DNA of 64,000 nt from the NCBI RefSeq assembly GCF_000212375.1, contig NC_015501.1, positions 1,860,001 through 1,924,000 on the forward strand. The letters run 5' to 3'. This stretch comes from Porphyromonas asaccharolytica DSM 20707. GTDB taxonomy: Bacteria > Bacteroidota > Bacteroidia > Bacteroidales > Porphyromonadaceae. Below the pieces are notes generated by a model. It ran no database searches, had not been told where the DNA came from, and was given only the letters and a program-made list of their open reading frames with translations. Shown piece after piece: positions 24,666-33,477 of the stretch. The position numbers and the translations under genes are program-made. The stretch's first letter is position 1. Every line of letters begins with the position of its first letter.

Positions 24666-25118
24666 CTACTCGTTGGGCTTAGAGAAGTCTATCGGCCACG
24701 CATCCATAATGATAGTCTCGGTGATGGAGGCTATCTCGTAGGGTGAGAGGGTCGTGGACATCTCCTTTTCCAGGCGATTGAGGGCGTTGGGCAGGCTGTC
24801 GCTCTGCACGATCATAGCTGCTGCGGTGCGCTTCTCGATGCCTTTGGCTTCGTCTAGAGAGATGAAGTTGACCTTGCAGCGATAGAAGCGGTCGTCCTCG
24901 GGGTGATCAGAGAGGAAGAGCTCAGCGAGCTTGATCCGCTTGATCGTATTGATGATGAGTTCGCCTAGAGAGGTAAAGGGCGTGAGCTCCTTGGTGAGTC
25001 TCTCTTCTATCTCCGTATAGGTGTCGCCCTGAACGAGATACCCCTCGGAGGTACGCTTGGGCGTTCCGTTGTCGACCATCTTCTCGTAGGTCACCTTGCA
25101 TTCAAACCAATTGGCCAT
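24666..25118 (-). CDS. DUF4494 domain protein
   Basis: A 150-residue cytoplasmic protein of the Bacteroidetes-specific DUF4494 family. It starts MANWFECKVTYEKM and has FYRCKVNFISLDEAKGIEKRT in the middle. There are no catalytic motifs I can name and the function is unknown. It has its own promoter and terminator. Confidence 0.82.
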   Translation of the reverse strand: MANWFECKVTYEKMVDNGTPKRTSEGYLVQGDTYTEIEERLTKELTPFTSLGELIINTIKRIKLAELFLSDHPEDDRFYRCKVNFISLDEAKGIEKRTAAAMIVQSDSLPNALNRLEKEMSTTLSPYEIASITETIIMDAWPIDFSKPNE

Positions 25119-25155
25119 ATAGTTGCTATTCGTCTAAAAAATGAATTGATGTGGG

Positions 25156-25163
25156 CAAAGGTA
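25156..25163 (-). promoter_or_regulatory. Promoter -7 element of the DUF4494 gene
   Basis: TACCTTTG on the minus strand, 38 bases before the ATG. Confidence 0.7.
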
Positions 25164-25204
25164 CGGATTTATTGAGATGCACGAAAGAGCCAAAGTCTCG
25201 GAGA

Positions 25205-25918
25205 TCACTCCTGCATGAGGTCACGTAGGAGCACCTTGAGACGTACGAGTGAGGGCTTGACGAGGAGATAAGAGGTCGTCGCTCCGATAGTTACACCGAT
25301 GAGCGGAGCCTTGCGACCGATCCAGGCGGTGACGCCACCCTTGGCGGAGAGGACCAAGAGACGCTTCGAAATCTCTACAATGACCTTGTCGATGGGAGAA
25401 CGGTCACCTACGTAGGGCATAGGCGTTATGGAGACCTGACCTCGATACGAGCGAGAAGCACTACGAAGCAACGCATCAGCCTCTCGTATGCCTAGCATAC
25501 TGCCCATCATAAAGGTGATACGTGCTTTGGTCTCTGTCGTTACGGCTCCATAGGAGTAGAAGTCGTCCCAGCCGTAGAGATAAGCGAGTTTCTGTATGAG
25601 GAGGACCAGATTGACACTGTACTGCGCTAACTCTGTCGGTATGCCGACCCATGTAGCTATACAGCCGGTGAGACTGCTACCTGCCGAGCCCATAGCTAGG
25701 AGTTCGGTGTGACGACTTATCTCCTGATTGGCTATATGGTTCAGGACTTTGACCGAGAGGAAGCGGTGGGGAGGCTCCGTGGCGAGCTGCTCTAGCTCTG
25801 AGATAGAGAGAAAGGGGTAGAGCGTGTCGGTGAGCCACTCGACACGATTGATCTGCGCCATATTGGACCCGAGGATAAGGTCTAGGAGGCGATCCCAAGC
25901 TTTGGAAGATAGTGACAT
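25205..25918 (-). CDS. EcsC family protein
   Basis: A 237-residue protein from the ATG at 25918 (MSLSSKAWDRLLDLIL). The longer ORF reads back into the upstream porin gene. Typical EcsC features are the small-residue-rich hydrophobic segments (GSAGSSLTGCIATWVGIPTELAQYSVNLVLLIQKLAYLYG and GVTAWIGRKAPLIGVTIGATTSYLLV), which suggest membrane association. EcsC was named from a Bacillus ABC-transporter locus, and its function is unclear. It lies 22 bases downstream of the OmpP1-like gene, probably in one operon. Confidence 0.78.
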   Translation of the reverse strand: MSLSSKAWDRLLDLILGSNMAQINRVEWLTDTLYPFLSISELEQLATEPPHRFLSVKVLNHIANQEISRHTELLAMGSAGSSLTGCIATWVGIPTELAQYSVNLVLLIQKLAYLYGWDDFYSYGAVTTETKARITFMMGSMLGIREADALLRSASRSYRGQVSITPMPYVGDRSPIDKVIVEISKRLLVLSAKGGVTAWIGRKAPLIGVTIGATTSYLLVKPSLVRLKVLLRDLMQE

Positions 25919-25940
25919 GGTTCTGTGGATATAAAGAGGG

Positions 25941-27557
25941 TTAGAACTTAAAGCCGAAGGTAGCGACCCCGTAGATGCGCTGTTTCTGTAGCTGGATAGC
26001 TTGAGGAGTCGTGAGCTGCTCTCCATTGTCCGCATAGTAGCGAGTCGGGAAGGGGTACATATGAGACTTTTGTCCCTGATAGACGACCGCTAGGTCTATA
26101 TAAGAGGAGGGCGAGAAGCGCCAGCCTAGTCCGCCCGTGATACCGTAGCCCATACCAACGATCTCGTAGTGTGGTACGGTACCAGCTTCGTTGACAGGGA
26201 TCGTGGCACTCTGCTTAGGATCGGAGTCGAAGCTTGCCTTCATAGGAGCTTGTCGCCAGTAGCCTCCCGCACGGAGGCTGAACTGAGGAGAGACTCTCAG
26301 CTCGCCACCGAGACGTAGCGTGCTCTGCATCGGTGTGAAGTAATCCTTCATGAGCTTATTGTCATCAACAAAAGGCCCGTAAGTGTCTTTGAGCTGGATG
26401 CCTGTGTAGTTGGCCAGCTCATAGTCGAGGCTTAGCATGCCTCGTCGTCCGACGAAGGCTCCACTGAGGACGATCTTGGTGGGAGTCTGTAGCTGATAGC
26501 GCCAAGCGGCATCGCTAGGTGTCTGATCCTTGACCGTCCAATCCTTTTCTGGTAGCGGCTTGCCATCGTTGTCTACGGCTCGTGAGTAGCGAGATGCAGC
26601 TCCTGCTACGTAGTTGTCTTGCAGCGTGAACCATGTGGGTGTCTGGACGGCAGCTCCTAGGCGCAGATGGTCTGAGACACGAGCGATCAAACCAAAGCTA
26701 ACCGATGCTCCTGACCCAGAGGTGCGAAGCTCGTTGGCTAGCTCTAGGTAATCCTTGTCTATGAAGTCCTCGCCGTAGTAAGAGTTCATGCGATAGTCTA
26801 GCGCACTGATCTTAAGACCTAGACCGAAGTATAGGCGGTCGTTGTAGTTAAGCCCGCAGGTGAAGTCAAAGTCCTGGATACCCCCACGCTCGTTAACTCG
26901 TAACTGCGAATTGCTCGGTCCTAAGATTCCCCCCTTGTCGCTGTAGTTGAAGGCGCTCTCATAGAAGCCCTCAGGACGCTGCACTGTCCAGCCAGCCCCA
27001 TGTCCCAGTATGGCAAGCCAAGGTGCGGGGACGCTACCATAAGCGTTCTTACCGAGGAGATCCTTGGAAGAGACATTGGTCGGCGTGATAAAGGCTGCGT
27101 AGTCTGCTAGTGAGTACTTAGTAACCTGATGGTTACTAACGTCAAAGGTGCGAGCAAAGCTCTGACGCTGGTAGAAGCCTAGGGCTACATTGAAGGATAG
27201 GCCAGACCCTCTGAGCGGTGTCGCTAGCACGACAGACATATTGCCACTGAAGGCGGTGCGTCCCTTCTTATACTGCTCTTCGTACCAGGTAGCTTTGTCG
27301 AGGTTTTGTCCGAAGGCAATGGTACCCTGTATCTCGTTACTGCGGAAGAGTCCTAGTCCGGCAGGGTTTTGTCGCAAGCTACTGTAGTCAGCACCTACTG
27401 CGCCGAAGGCTCCTCCCATAGCTTGGTAACGAGCCGTCCCATCGAGTGTCTCGGTGCTAAAGCGTAGCGCATTATCATGAGTCTGTGCAGATAGATAGCT
27501 CCCAGTGATGAGTAGGAGTGCTGAGCTTATGAGGGGAATGAAATAGTGTCGAAGCAT
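25941..27557 (-). CDS. OmpP1/FadL/TodX-type outer membrane protein
   Basis: A 538-residue outer-membrane barrel with a signal peptide (LLITGSYLSAQ). It has the family start DNALRFSTETLDGTARYQAMGGAFGAVGADYSSLRQNPAGLGLFRSNE, in which NPAG is the classical FadL-type motif. Many strand repeats follow, and the C-terminal strand ends in Phe (VATFGFKF). FadL proteins pass hydrophobic compounds; in Bacteroidetes they are often labelled hemin receptors without firm proof. Confidence 0.88.
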   Translation of the reverse strand: MLRHYFIPLISSALLLITGSYLSAQTHDNALRFSTETLDGTARYQAMGGAFGAVGADYSSLRQNPAGLGLFRSNEIQGTIAFGQNLDKATWYEEQYKKGRTAFSGNMSVVLATPLRGSGLSFNVALGFYQRQSFARTFDVSNHQVTKYSLADYAAFITPTNVSSKDLLGKNAYGSVPAPWLAILGHGAGWTVQRPEGFYESAFNYSDKGGILGPSNSQLRVNERGGIQDFDFTCGLNYNDRLYFGLGLKISALDYRMNSYYGEDFIDKDYLELANELRTSGSGASVSFGLIARVSDHLRLGAAVQTPTWFTLQDNYVAGAASRYSRAVDNDGKPLPEKDWTVKDQTPSDAAWRYQLQTPTKIVLSGAFVGRRGMLSLDYELANYTGIQLKDTYGPFVDDNKLMKDYFTPMQSTLRLGGELRVSPQFSLRAGGYWRQAPMKASFDSDPKQSATIPVNEAGTVPHYEIVGMGYGITGGLGWRFSPSSYIDLAVVYQGQKSHMYPFPTRYYADNGEQLTTPQAIQLQKQRIYGVATFGFKF

Positions 27558-27586
27558 AGTTTATAAGTATAGGTGTATAAACGAAT

Positions 27587-27639
27587 GAGACTTGACCATT
27601 AGTCAGAACCTGCGTGCAGTGGCTAATGATACAAGTCTC
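27587..27639 (-). terminator. Long hairpin downstream of the Trp/Tyr-rich protein gene
   Basis: GAGACTTG (27587-27594) pairs with CAAGTCTC (27632-27639), and an inner CATTA/TAATG pair extends the stem. It separates the W/Y-rich gene from the porin gene. Confidence 0.6.
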
Positions 27640-27656
27640 ATACTTAGAAGTGTCTA

Positions 27657-29096
27657 TTATCGGCGTCCTCTAGCACTACGACCAGAAGAAGAGGAGCTAC
27701 CAGACGAGCTGCTGCTCCGTGATGAGGAGGACGAAGATCCAAAGCTACTAGAGGATGATCTAGAGCTGCTGGGAGAGTCATAACTACGACTGCTGCGAGC
27801 GGAGGAGCTAGAGCTTCCCTGCCAGCTGCTATTACCTCGACTAGAGCGTACAGAGGAGCTGGAGTTGCTACGAGAGCTTCTATTGCTTGGCGTATCGTAG
27901 CGTCTGCTGTTACTTGGTGTGTCGTAGCTTCTGCGATTACTTGGCGTCTCATAGTTACCACGACGTGAACGAGTGGTCCCTGGATTATAGTTGCGATTCG
28001 CTGGAGAGACTGGTCGCTCCTGTCTCATCGTACTATTATTCTCAAAGTAGGACCCACGACGAGAGCGAGCGGAGCCTATCTGGTACTGCTCAGAGGAACC
28101 ACGGCGTGTGCCGCTAGACTGATCGTAGGATCCACGAGCACTGCGTCCCTGTGTATTGTCATAGACACGATTGCGATCATCCTTCCAGAAGTTGCCACGA
28201 TTGGCCACTTCATTGCGACTAGTCGACTGATCTAGCGAACCTCTACGAGCATTGCCCGAGAGCGTGCCTTGGTTGCCTCGCGTAGCACGCGGATTGCTGC
28301 TATTACCTCTATCGTAGTATCGACTACCTAGACGACCATTAGAGTAGTAAGTTGATGGATTGACATAGTTACCATAGTATGGGTCGTAGATGCCTGCATA
28401 GTAACCATCCCAAAAACCATTGTTATAGCCGGCTCCGTAACCGTAGCCTCCGTAATGTGGATAGTATCCGTACCAATAGCTACCGCCCCATGACCAGGGA
28501 TTGGTGTACCAAATAGAAGGTCCCCAATAGCCGTAGCCACCCCAGCTGTAAGGATAGGGGTATCGGTTTGTGTACCATGGATACCACGAGCTATACCACA
28601 TATAGTCATAGTAGTAATCCCAAGAGGAGTACCAGCCGGGACTCCACAGATTGATAGAGATGCCGACCGGATTATAGCGATCTGCTACGTAGTCGTAACG
28701 ATCGGGATAGTTGTAGATACCGTAGGTACCATCCTCGTCGTAGTACACATCTACATTGTCAGAGTCGTATATGTATACTGTAGCGGGGTTGTGAAAGCGC
28801 ATGATGCGACGGCTGTACTTGCCTACCCCTTTCTTAGGTTGTTGTGATGAGGAGTAGCTCCGTCCTCGCTCACCTTGATACTCCTCTCCACGGCGGTTGT
28901 AAGCGTCGAGAGGGTCTTGCCCATCATACTGATACTCATCATCGCTCCACGGGTCGTTAGAGCGACTTTGCTGCTGGGGCGTACTAGAAGGGACGTAGTA
29001 TACATCGTCATCCCAGTCTACCTGTGCCGCACTCCATATATATGATGAGAGGGCGACGATCACGAGTAGAAATATAGATCTTGTTATCCTCATCAT
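27657..29096 (-). CDS. Exported low-complexity protein: Trp/Tyr-rich centre, Ser/Arg-rich tail
   Basis: A 479-residue protein with a signal peptide (IFLLVIVALSSYIWSAAQ). Residues about 100-165 form a short ordered part (FHNPATVYIYDSDNVDVYYDEDGTYGIYN). Residues about 150-260 are extremely rich in Trp, Tyr, Gly and Pro (SSWYPWYTNRYPYPYSWGG). Residues 260-479 are Arg/Ser/Asn-rich and end in near-pure Ser runs with RSARGRR; short repeats such as RRSYDTPSN occur three times. There is no T9SS domain. Similar hypotheticals exist in Bacteroidetes. The composition suggests an envelope-attached, aggregation-prone or surface-binding protein, but no function can be given. Confidence 0.75.
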   Translation of the reverse strand: MMRITRSIFLLVIVALSSYIWSAAQVDWDDDVYYVPSSTPQQQSRSNDPWSDDEYQYDGQDPLDAYNRRGEEYQGERGRSYSSSQQPKKGVGKYSRRIMRFHNPATVYIYDSDNVDVYYDEDGTYGIYNYPDRYDYVADRYNPVGISINLWSPGWYSSWDYYYDYMWYSSWYPWYTNRYPYPYSWGGYGYWGPSIWYTNPWSWGGSYWYGYYPHYGGYGYGAGYNNGFWDGYYAGIYDPYYGNYVNPSTYYSNGRLGSRYYDRGNSSNPRATRGNQGTLSGNARRGSLDQSTSRNEVANRGNFWKDDRNRVYDNTQGRSARGSYDQSSGTRRGSSEQYQIGSARSRRGSYFENNSTMRQERPVSPANRNYNPGTTRSRRGNYETPSNRRSYDTPSNSRRYDTPSNRSSRSNSSSSVRSSRGNSSWQGSSSSSARSSRSYDSPSSSRSSSSSFGSSSSSSRSSSSSGSSSSSGRSARGRR

Positions 29097-29147
29097 GGTA
29101 TTTGTTGGTTTAGGGTTTGTAATCTGCTAAGTTAGGTGCTGAGGAGT

Positions 29148-29163
29148 AGTCTCTTAGGAGACT
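29148..29163 (-). terminator. Small hairpin after the T9SS protease gene
   Basis: AGTCTC-TTAG-GAGACT, 37 bases past the protease stop on the minus strand. Short stem without a T run. Confidence 0.35.
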
Positions 29164-29199
29164 CTTATCCCCCCAGCCACCTTTGCTTACTTAGAGTGT

Positions 29200-32082
29200 T
29201 TAGAGTTGATTTCGTTTAATCATAACTCTCTGCGTAAAGGTCTCTTGCGTAGTGCGTATGAGTGCGATGTATGAGCCCTCTGGTAGATCTCTCAGATCGA
29301 TAGAGCTACGCAGTGCATCACCTTGCAGTGTCAGGAGACAGCGCCCTGAGAGATCGTAGAGTTGTAGCGATAGTGCCTCGTCAGCTTCAGACAGGGTAGC
29401 CATGTCGCTGATGACCGATGGGTAGAGATAGGGCTTCTTACCCTCCGTCATGCTCTGATCGATAGATAGCTGCTTGGGAGCATCGTATAGTACTACGATG
29501 CGGTAGTTATCACCCTCCTTGCCCTCGTTGTCTTGATAAGATAGTATGGATGGATCTGTCTCTCCAACCTTCTCATCGTTGCGATAGATGGCATAGCCCT
29601 TGACCTCTGGGAAGGGTACGGGCAGTGAACCACGAGTGAGGGTCTCGCGAATAGTGTCACCGCTGAGTGTAGGATTGTCAGATACGACCAGCTCGATAGC
29701 CATATAGCCTTGGTCTGTAAAGTTAGGTGCCGCCTGGAACGTACCGCTCACAAAAACAGAGATAAGCCCTCCATCTACTTCTAGGTACTTATCCTTGGAG
29801 TTTGTATCGATGTATACATCGTGTGGGGAGCTCGTCTGGATCTTAAATCCTACCTCGAGATTCTCCTCCATGTTTAGCTTAAAGGGCTTCTTGAGCGGGA
29901 TCGAGAGCCACTCAGGAGCTCCTGTCACATCCTTTTCCTTAGGGCTTCTATAGTACTGAGCATATTCACGGCTCTCATTGAGCTTTTGGCGTAGGTAGAG
30001 GTAGTGTAGCTTACCATTGGCACTTGCCACAGGGAGGACATTGATCTGATGTACATATAGAGGCTTGTCAAAGGGTGAGTGCCCTAGACGGAACTTGTCA
30101 AAGTAACGTATCTCAGAATATCCATAGTAAGCAAGTTGATTTACGAACTTAGAAGATGCTTTCACCGCATGCACCTTGTCTCTATCAGCAATCTTAGAGA
30201 TAGTCTGTGTATTGAGAGGAGCTGACCAAGAGACTGATACGCCTGTAGTTTCTCCTTTTTGGATTGTAGCATCTACCTCTGTAACTAGTTTGCCCGTATA
30301 GATCGTACGGTAAGCTGCTGGCGTAGAGATCTTCTTGCCCGCGACATCGTAGAGTGCCTCTATGGCGTAGTGGACAGAGCCTTGACTCGTCAGACTATGC
30401 GTGAGCTCGTCTGTGTAGGTCGTGTCAGACACCTCTGTCAGAGGCGTACCGTTGCGATATATCTTATAGGTGATGGGGTAGCCCTGTGTGTGAGCAGGTA
30501 CTGCATCCCACTCGAGCTCTACCTTGAGAGGATCTTTCAGATCCAGCTTGCCACGTAGCTCTCCTATGGGGAGAAAAGGCTTGTAGCCCTCACGCCATGT
30601 GCCTGCCACCTTAAGTACCCCTGTACTGTCTGGATCGAGGAACATATCCATGTGGTATAGATCACCCTTGGCACTGTACTTATTGAAGTGTGAACTGAGG
30701 CGACCATAGAAGCCGTCTTGAGAACATGGAGCAGTTCTTCCGCCCGTGAGGGTAGCAATCTGCTCATTATCTGCATTATATAGTGGAGAGCCTGAGGATC
30801 CTCCCTCAGTATTTCCCTTGTAAAACATCAGCTTGTAGTGATCATCCTGACCTCCTAATGCTGTAGTCAGCCACGCAGAGCCTTCGACCCACTGACCGAT
30901 ACCCATGCCCCCATTATAAAGAGCGATCTTGGTCGCATCTCCTGCTGGGTGATGGATGCCAGCTCCCGTCTGCCAGGTCTGCTCCGTCGCATTCCAGCCA
31001 GAGTAGTAGACACGGTAGTCGAGAGGTATCTCTTCGTTGAGCTCTAGGAGCATACCATCGGAGTAACCATAGACGGAGGTGTAGGTACGTATAGTAGCGC
31101 CAGCGAGTGTCTTTGTGGTTTGAAAGCCATAGTCACTATTGTTGCAGCGAGGCTTCTCATAGTGGAAGCCAAAGAGCCACTGATCCATCTTGCTCTGATC
31201 TATGCCAAAGCCTCCGTTGAACTTTCCCACCTTAGGGTCGTCCGTAGCTTCTTCGCCTGAGCAGTGTGCTGCTGTGAGGATATAGGGCTTGAAGTCTCCA
31301 TTTACATTGTTGATGAGATTGCCCGAGCACCAGCTTATGTTGCCATCAGCAAAGACAGGCATATAGATGACCGAGCTACTCTTCTGCTCCTGCCACTTAT
31401 CGCCCTCGGGGCAATTGACATTGATCTGGCAGTACCTATCCTTAGCTGGATCTGATGCGTCTTCACTCTCTATACCATGCCCCACCTTAGCCTGCATTAC
31501 AGAGCGGTAGAGGTATCCTACGCCACTAATCTGAACAGAGGGCATTGCAACACCACGGGGAGCCTCGTAGTCTAGTATCAGCTTGCTACCACTGAGTGGC
31601 TCGGAGGCAAAGGCTCCATGCTTAGGGTGCGTCTCGTGCGTGTAAGCTCCGAGGAGCTGCTTGCCACCAGGGGTGTAGATGTAGAGACGTCCGCCCTGGG
31701 GGATGAAGAAGTCTGAGTAGTATAGGTTCAGACCTACAGGACTCTGCTCCATATCGATCTCTAGGCGGTAGATGTCAGTGCCTGCTGCGGAGCCGATTAG
31801 CTCAGCCTCTGTGGCGAAGTCTATGGAGCAGGGGACTACCTTGCCAACGTTGTAAGTCTTGCGCTGTATCTCTCCCTCGCGCCAGGTCTCTTTGCGGATG
31901 AGATCTTGAGGATTGAAGTCTGGAGCAAGCGATATGCCGGCCTTTGCGGTACGTAGCGTACCCTCTCCTAGAAGCTGTGGAGTGCCTCCGAAGGATTGCT
32001 GTGCGATACCACTACTAGCTCCAGCGAGGAGGCAGAGCGGAATGAGGATCAGTAAGATCAGTCGATTCGTTAGGTGATTCAT
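29200..32082 (-). CDS. Lysyl endopeptidase-like serine protease (PepK type) with T9SS type A sorting domain
   Basis: A 960-residue secreted protease. It has a signal peptide (residues 1-28), a propeptide of about 200 residues, and a trypsin-fold domain with LTAAHC (His-273), SDGMLLELN (Asp-342) and GGSSGSP (Ser-430). This matches the Achromobacter-type lysyl endopeptidase and P. gingivalis PepK, which have similar length. A fibronectin-like domain (about 525-600), a jellyroll-like region, and a second Fn-like stretch follow. The C-terminal 75 residues (LSLQLYDLSGRCLLTL...LPEGSYIALIRT) form a T9SS type A domain, so the enzyme goes to the surface. Paired Cys residues fit an extracellular protein. 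Lys specificity is inferred from homology. Confidence 0.88.
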   Translation of the reverse strand: MNHLTNRLILLILIPLCLLAGASSGIAQQSFGGTPQLLGEGTLRTAKAGISLAPDFNPQDLIRKETWREGEIQRKTYNVGKVVPCSIDFATEAELIGSAAGTDIYRLEIDMEQSPVGLNLYYSDFFIPQGGRLYIYTPGGKQLLGAYTHETHPKHGAFASEPLSGSKLILDYEAPRGVAMPSVQISGVGYLYRSVMQAKVGHGIESEDASDPAKDRYCQINVNCPEGDKWQEQKSSSVIYMPVFADGNISWCSGNLINNVNGDFKPYILTAAHCSGEEATDDPKVGKFNGGFGIDQSKMDQWLFGFHYEKPRCNNSDYGFQTTKTLAGATIRTYTSVYGYSDGMLLELNEEIPLDYRVYYSGWNATEQTWQTGAGIHHPAGDATKIALYNGGMGIGQWVEGSAWLTTALGGQDDHYKLMFYKGNTEGGSSGSPLYNADNEQIATLTGGRTAPCSQDGFYGRLSSHFNKYSAKGDLYHMDMFLDPDSTGVLKVAGTWREGYKPFLPIGELRGKLDLKDPLKVELEWDAVPAHTQGYPITYKIYRNGTPLTEVSDTTYTDELTHSLTSQGSVHYAIEALYDVAGKKISTPAAYRTIYTGKLVTEVDATIQKGETTGVSVSWSAPLNTQTISKIADRDKVHAVKASSKFVNQLAYYGYSEIRYFDKFRLGHSPFDKPLYVHQINVLPVASANGKLHYLYLRQKLNESREYAQYYRSPKEKDVTGAPEWLSIPLKKPFKLNMEENLEVGFKIQTSSPHDVYIDTNSKDKYLEVDGGLISVFVSGTFQAAPNFTDQGYMAIELVVSDNPTLSGDTIRETLTRGSLPVPFPEVKGYAIYRNDEKVGETDPSILSYQDNEGKEGDNYRIVVLYDAPKQLSIDQSMTEGKKPYLYPSVISDMATLSEADEALSLQLYDLSGRCLLTLQGDALRSSIDLRDLPEGSYIALIRTTQETFTQRVMIKRNQL

Positions 32083-32295
32083 TAGTTTTCGTTAGGATTA
32101 TATGGTCGTTTAAATCGTAAATAGAATTATCTGTTGAGGTCTCAGATGAGGAGGATAAATCATGATCAAACATAGTCATGGCACACGCCAGCGACCACAC
32201 ACAAGCTCGTGGCGCTGGACTGGTGTCTACACACTAATATGATAGTATGATTTAGCTCTATTAGCCTCACATTCGATCAAATTCTAGACTTCTAG

Positions 32296-32303
32296 CAAAG
32301 GTA
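32296..32303 (-). promoter_or_regulatory. Promoter -7 element of the PepK-like gene, with a long leader
   Basis: TACCTTTG on the minus strand implies a leader of about 205 nt before the ATG at 32082. The leader contains a hairpin-capable stretch (CGCCAGCG at 32188-32195 against GGCGCTGG at 32213-32220). I recognise no riboswitch. Confidence 0.6.
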
Positions 32304-32356
32304 TAAAATGTTTTGTGACTGAGCAACACAACGCTAAACCTCAGAAGGAAACAGAT

Positions 32357-32696
32357 GGCTAATCCCTATTTTGAGGTGCTGAAAGGGGACCGCACTGACA
32401 GGTGATCGACAGGATCTCTTATGCCCCGATACGACTTTCCCTTAGAAGGGGTAAATCTCCACGTGGAGATTTATAAATCCCCACGGAGGAAATAAAAATT
32501 CTCCACGTGGAGACGAAATGAAACTTCGGAGGAATCAAATGAAACTTCGGAGGAATCGTTTCGTCCCTACGTGGAGAATAAAAAATATCCACGTGGAGAA
32601 TTGAGAATCTCCACGTGGATATTCTGTTCTATAGTCTCAGTTGATTAGAATAGGTCAGTCTAAATTTCTTCCAGCTCCTCAAAAGAGGAATAAGCC
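32357..32696 (+). mobile_element. MITE-like 340-bp element, copy B
   Basis: Terminal inverted repeats GGCTAATCCCTATTTTGAGG at 32357 and, on the other strand, GGCTTATTCCTCTTTTGAGG ending at 32696. Palindrome modules start at 32459, 32481 (CCACGGAG), 32503, 32567 (CTACGTGG), 32589 and 32611, the same 22-22-64-22-22 spacing as copy A. The tandem 21-bp repeats lie at 32516-32536 and 32537-32557 (AAATGAAACTTCGGAGG core). ACAGAT directly precedes the left end and recurs one base after the right end, a likely 6-bp target-site duplication. The element separates recO from the PepK-like gene. Confidence 0.88.
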
Positions 32697-32745
32697 GACA
32701 GATCAAAGAGTTCCCCTACATAAGGCTACTCGTATCTCCTCTGGC

Positions 32746-33477
32746 TCAGGGCAGTGGCATGATGTGCTTGATACGGAAGGAGGGCGAGTGGAGCTCGGTG
32801 AAGTGGAGCAGTAGTCTACGCAGGGTCTCGTACTCTGCGGTCGAGAAGCTATTCGGTGCAAAGTGCTCTAGATCGTATCGCAGGAGTCTCGGCAAGGAGC
32901 TCTGGAGCTCTGGCGTAAGTGGCACGGAGTAGTCGGTCTGGAGCGGGAGTATCGTCCACTGCTCGAGGTCTAGCCAGTGTGTCCTATGGATCTCTGAGTC
33001 AAGGCTTCGCATCTCTAGCCCCTCGGGTAGATACCCTTTGGCACGCAGTATAGAGACGAGCAGAGCTAGGTCAAAGCCTTGTAGCTCCTCAAGAGTCTCC
33101 ATGCCGTCTAGCTGTTCCAAGGCTTGCGCAACTATATTGTATAGGTGCAGATCTTCAGGCTCCTGTGCAAGCAACTCTCTGAGGAGCTGGGATAGATAGA
33201 GGAAGTAACCACTAGCGGCTGGTCGCTGAGCTAAGGGGAGCGCACCACGGACGAGCTGTACCTGACGAATGAGCTTGACGGGCTGACTAGCTGGCGAAGG
33301 GGTTGTAATCTGCAGACCTCGTAGTGGCTGGAAGAGGTTGCTCGTGGCTCGGCTCCTACCACCTATAGGCACAGAGAAGGCTGTAGCCCCCCACAGGTCG
33401 GTGTAGAGCGTAGCTATGAGTGAGCGGTCTGAGTACGGGATGACACGCAGCACGATGCCCTCGACAGTGGTGATCAT
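32746..33477 (-). CDS. recO: DNA repair protein RecO
   Basis: A 243-residue RecO. It has an N-terminal OB-fold (TTVEGIVLRVIPYSDRSLIATLYTDLWG, then GGRSRATSNLFQPL) and a helical C-terminal domain (FLYLSQLLRELLAQEPEDLHLYNIV). RecO loads RecA on single-stranded DNA together with RecR. The Cys zinc motif of some RecO proteins is absent, as in other Bacteroidetes. The start overlaps the end of the HAD gene by four bases, so both come from one transcript. Confidence 0.9.
   Translation of the reverse strand: MITTVEGIVLRVIPYSDRSLIATLYTDLWGATAFSVPIGGRSRATSNLFQPLRGLQITTPSPASQPVKLIRQVQLVRGALPLAQRPAASGYFLYLSQLLRELLAQEPEDLHLYNIVAQALEQLDGMETLEELQGFDLALLVSILRAKGYLPEGLEMRSLDSEIHRTHWLDLEQWTILPLQTDYSVPLTPELQSSLPRLLRYDLEHFAPNSFSTAEYETLRRLLLHFTELHSPSFRIKHIMPLP

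Noticed and set aside
27592-27783. Plus-strand Glu/Asp/Leu-rich ORF opposite the Ser-rich tail
   Set aside because: It mirrors the TCN codons of the Ser-rich protein. The minus-strand frame has a signal peptide and a long coherent reading frame.
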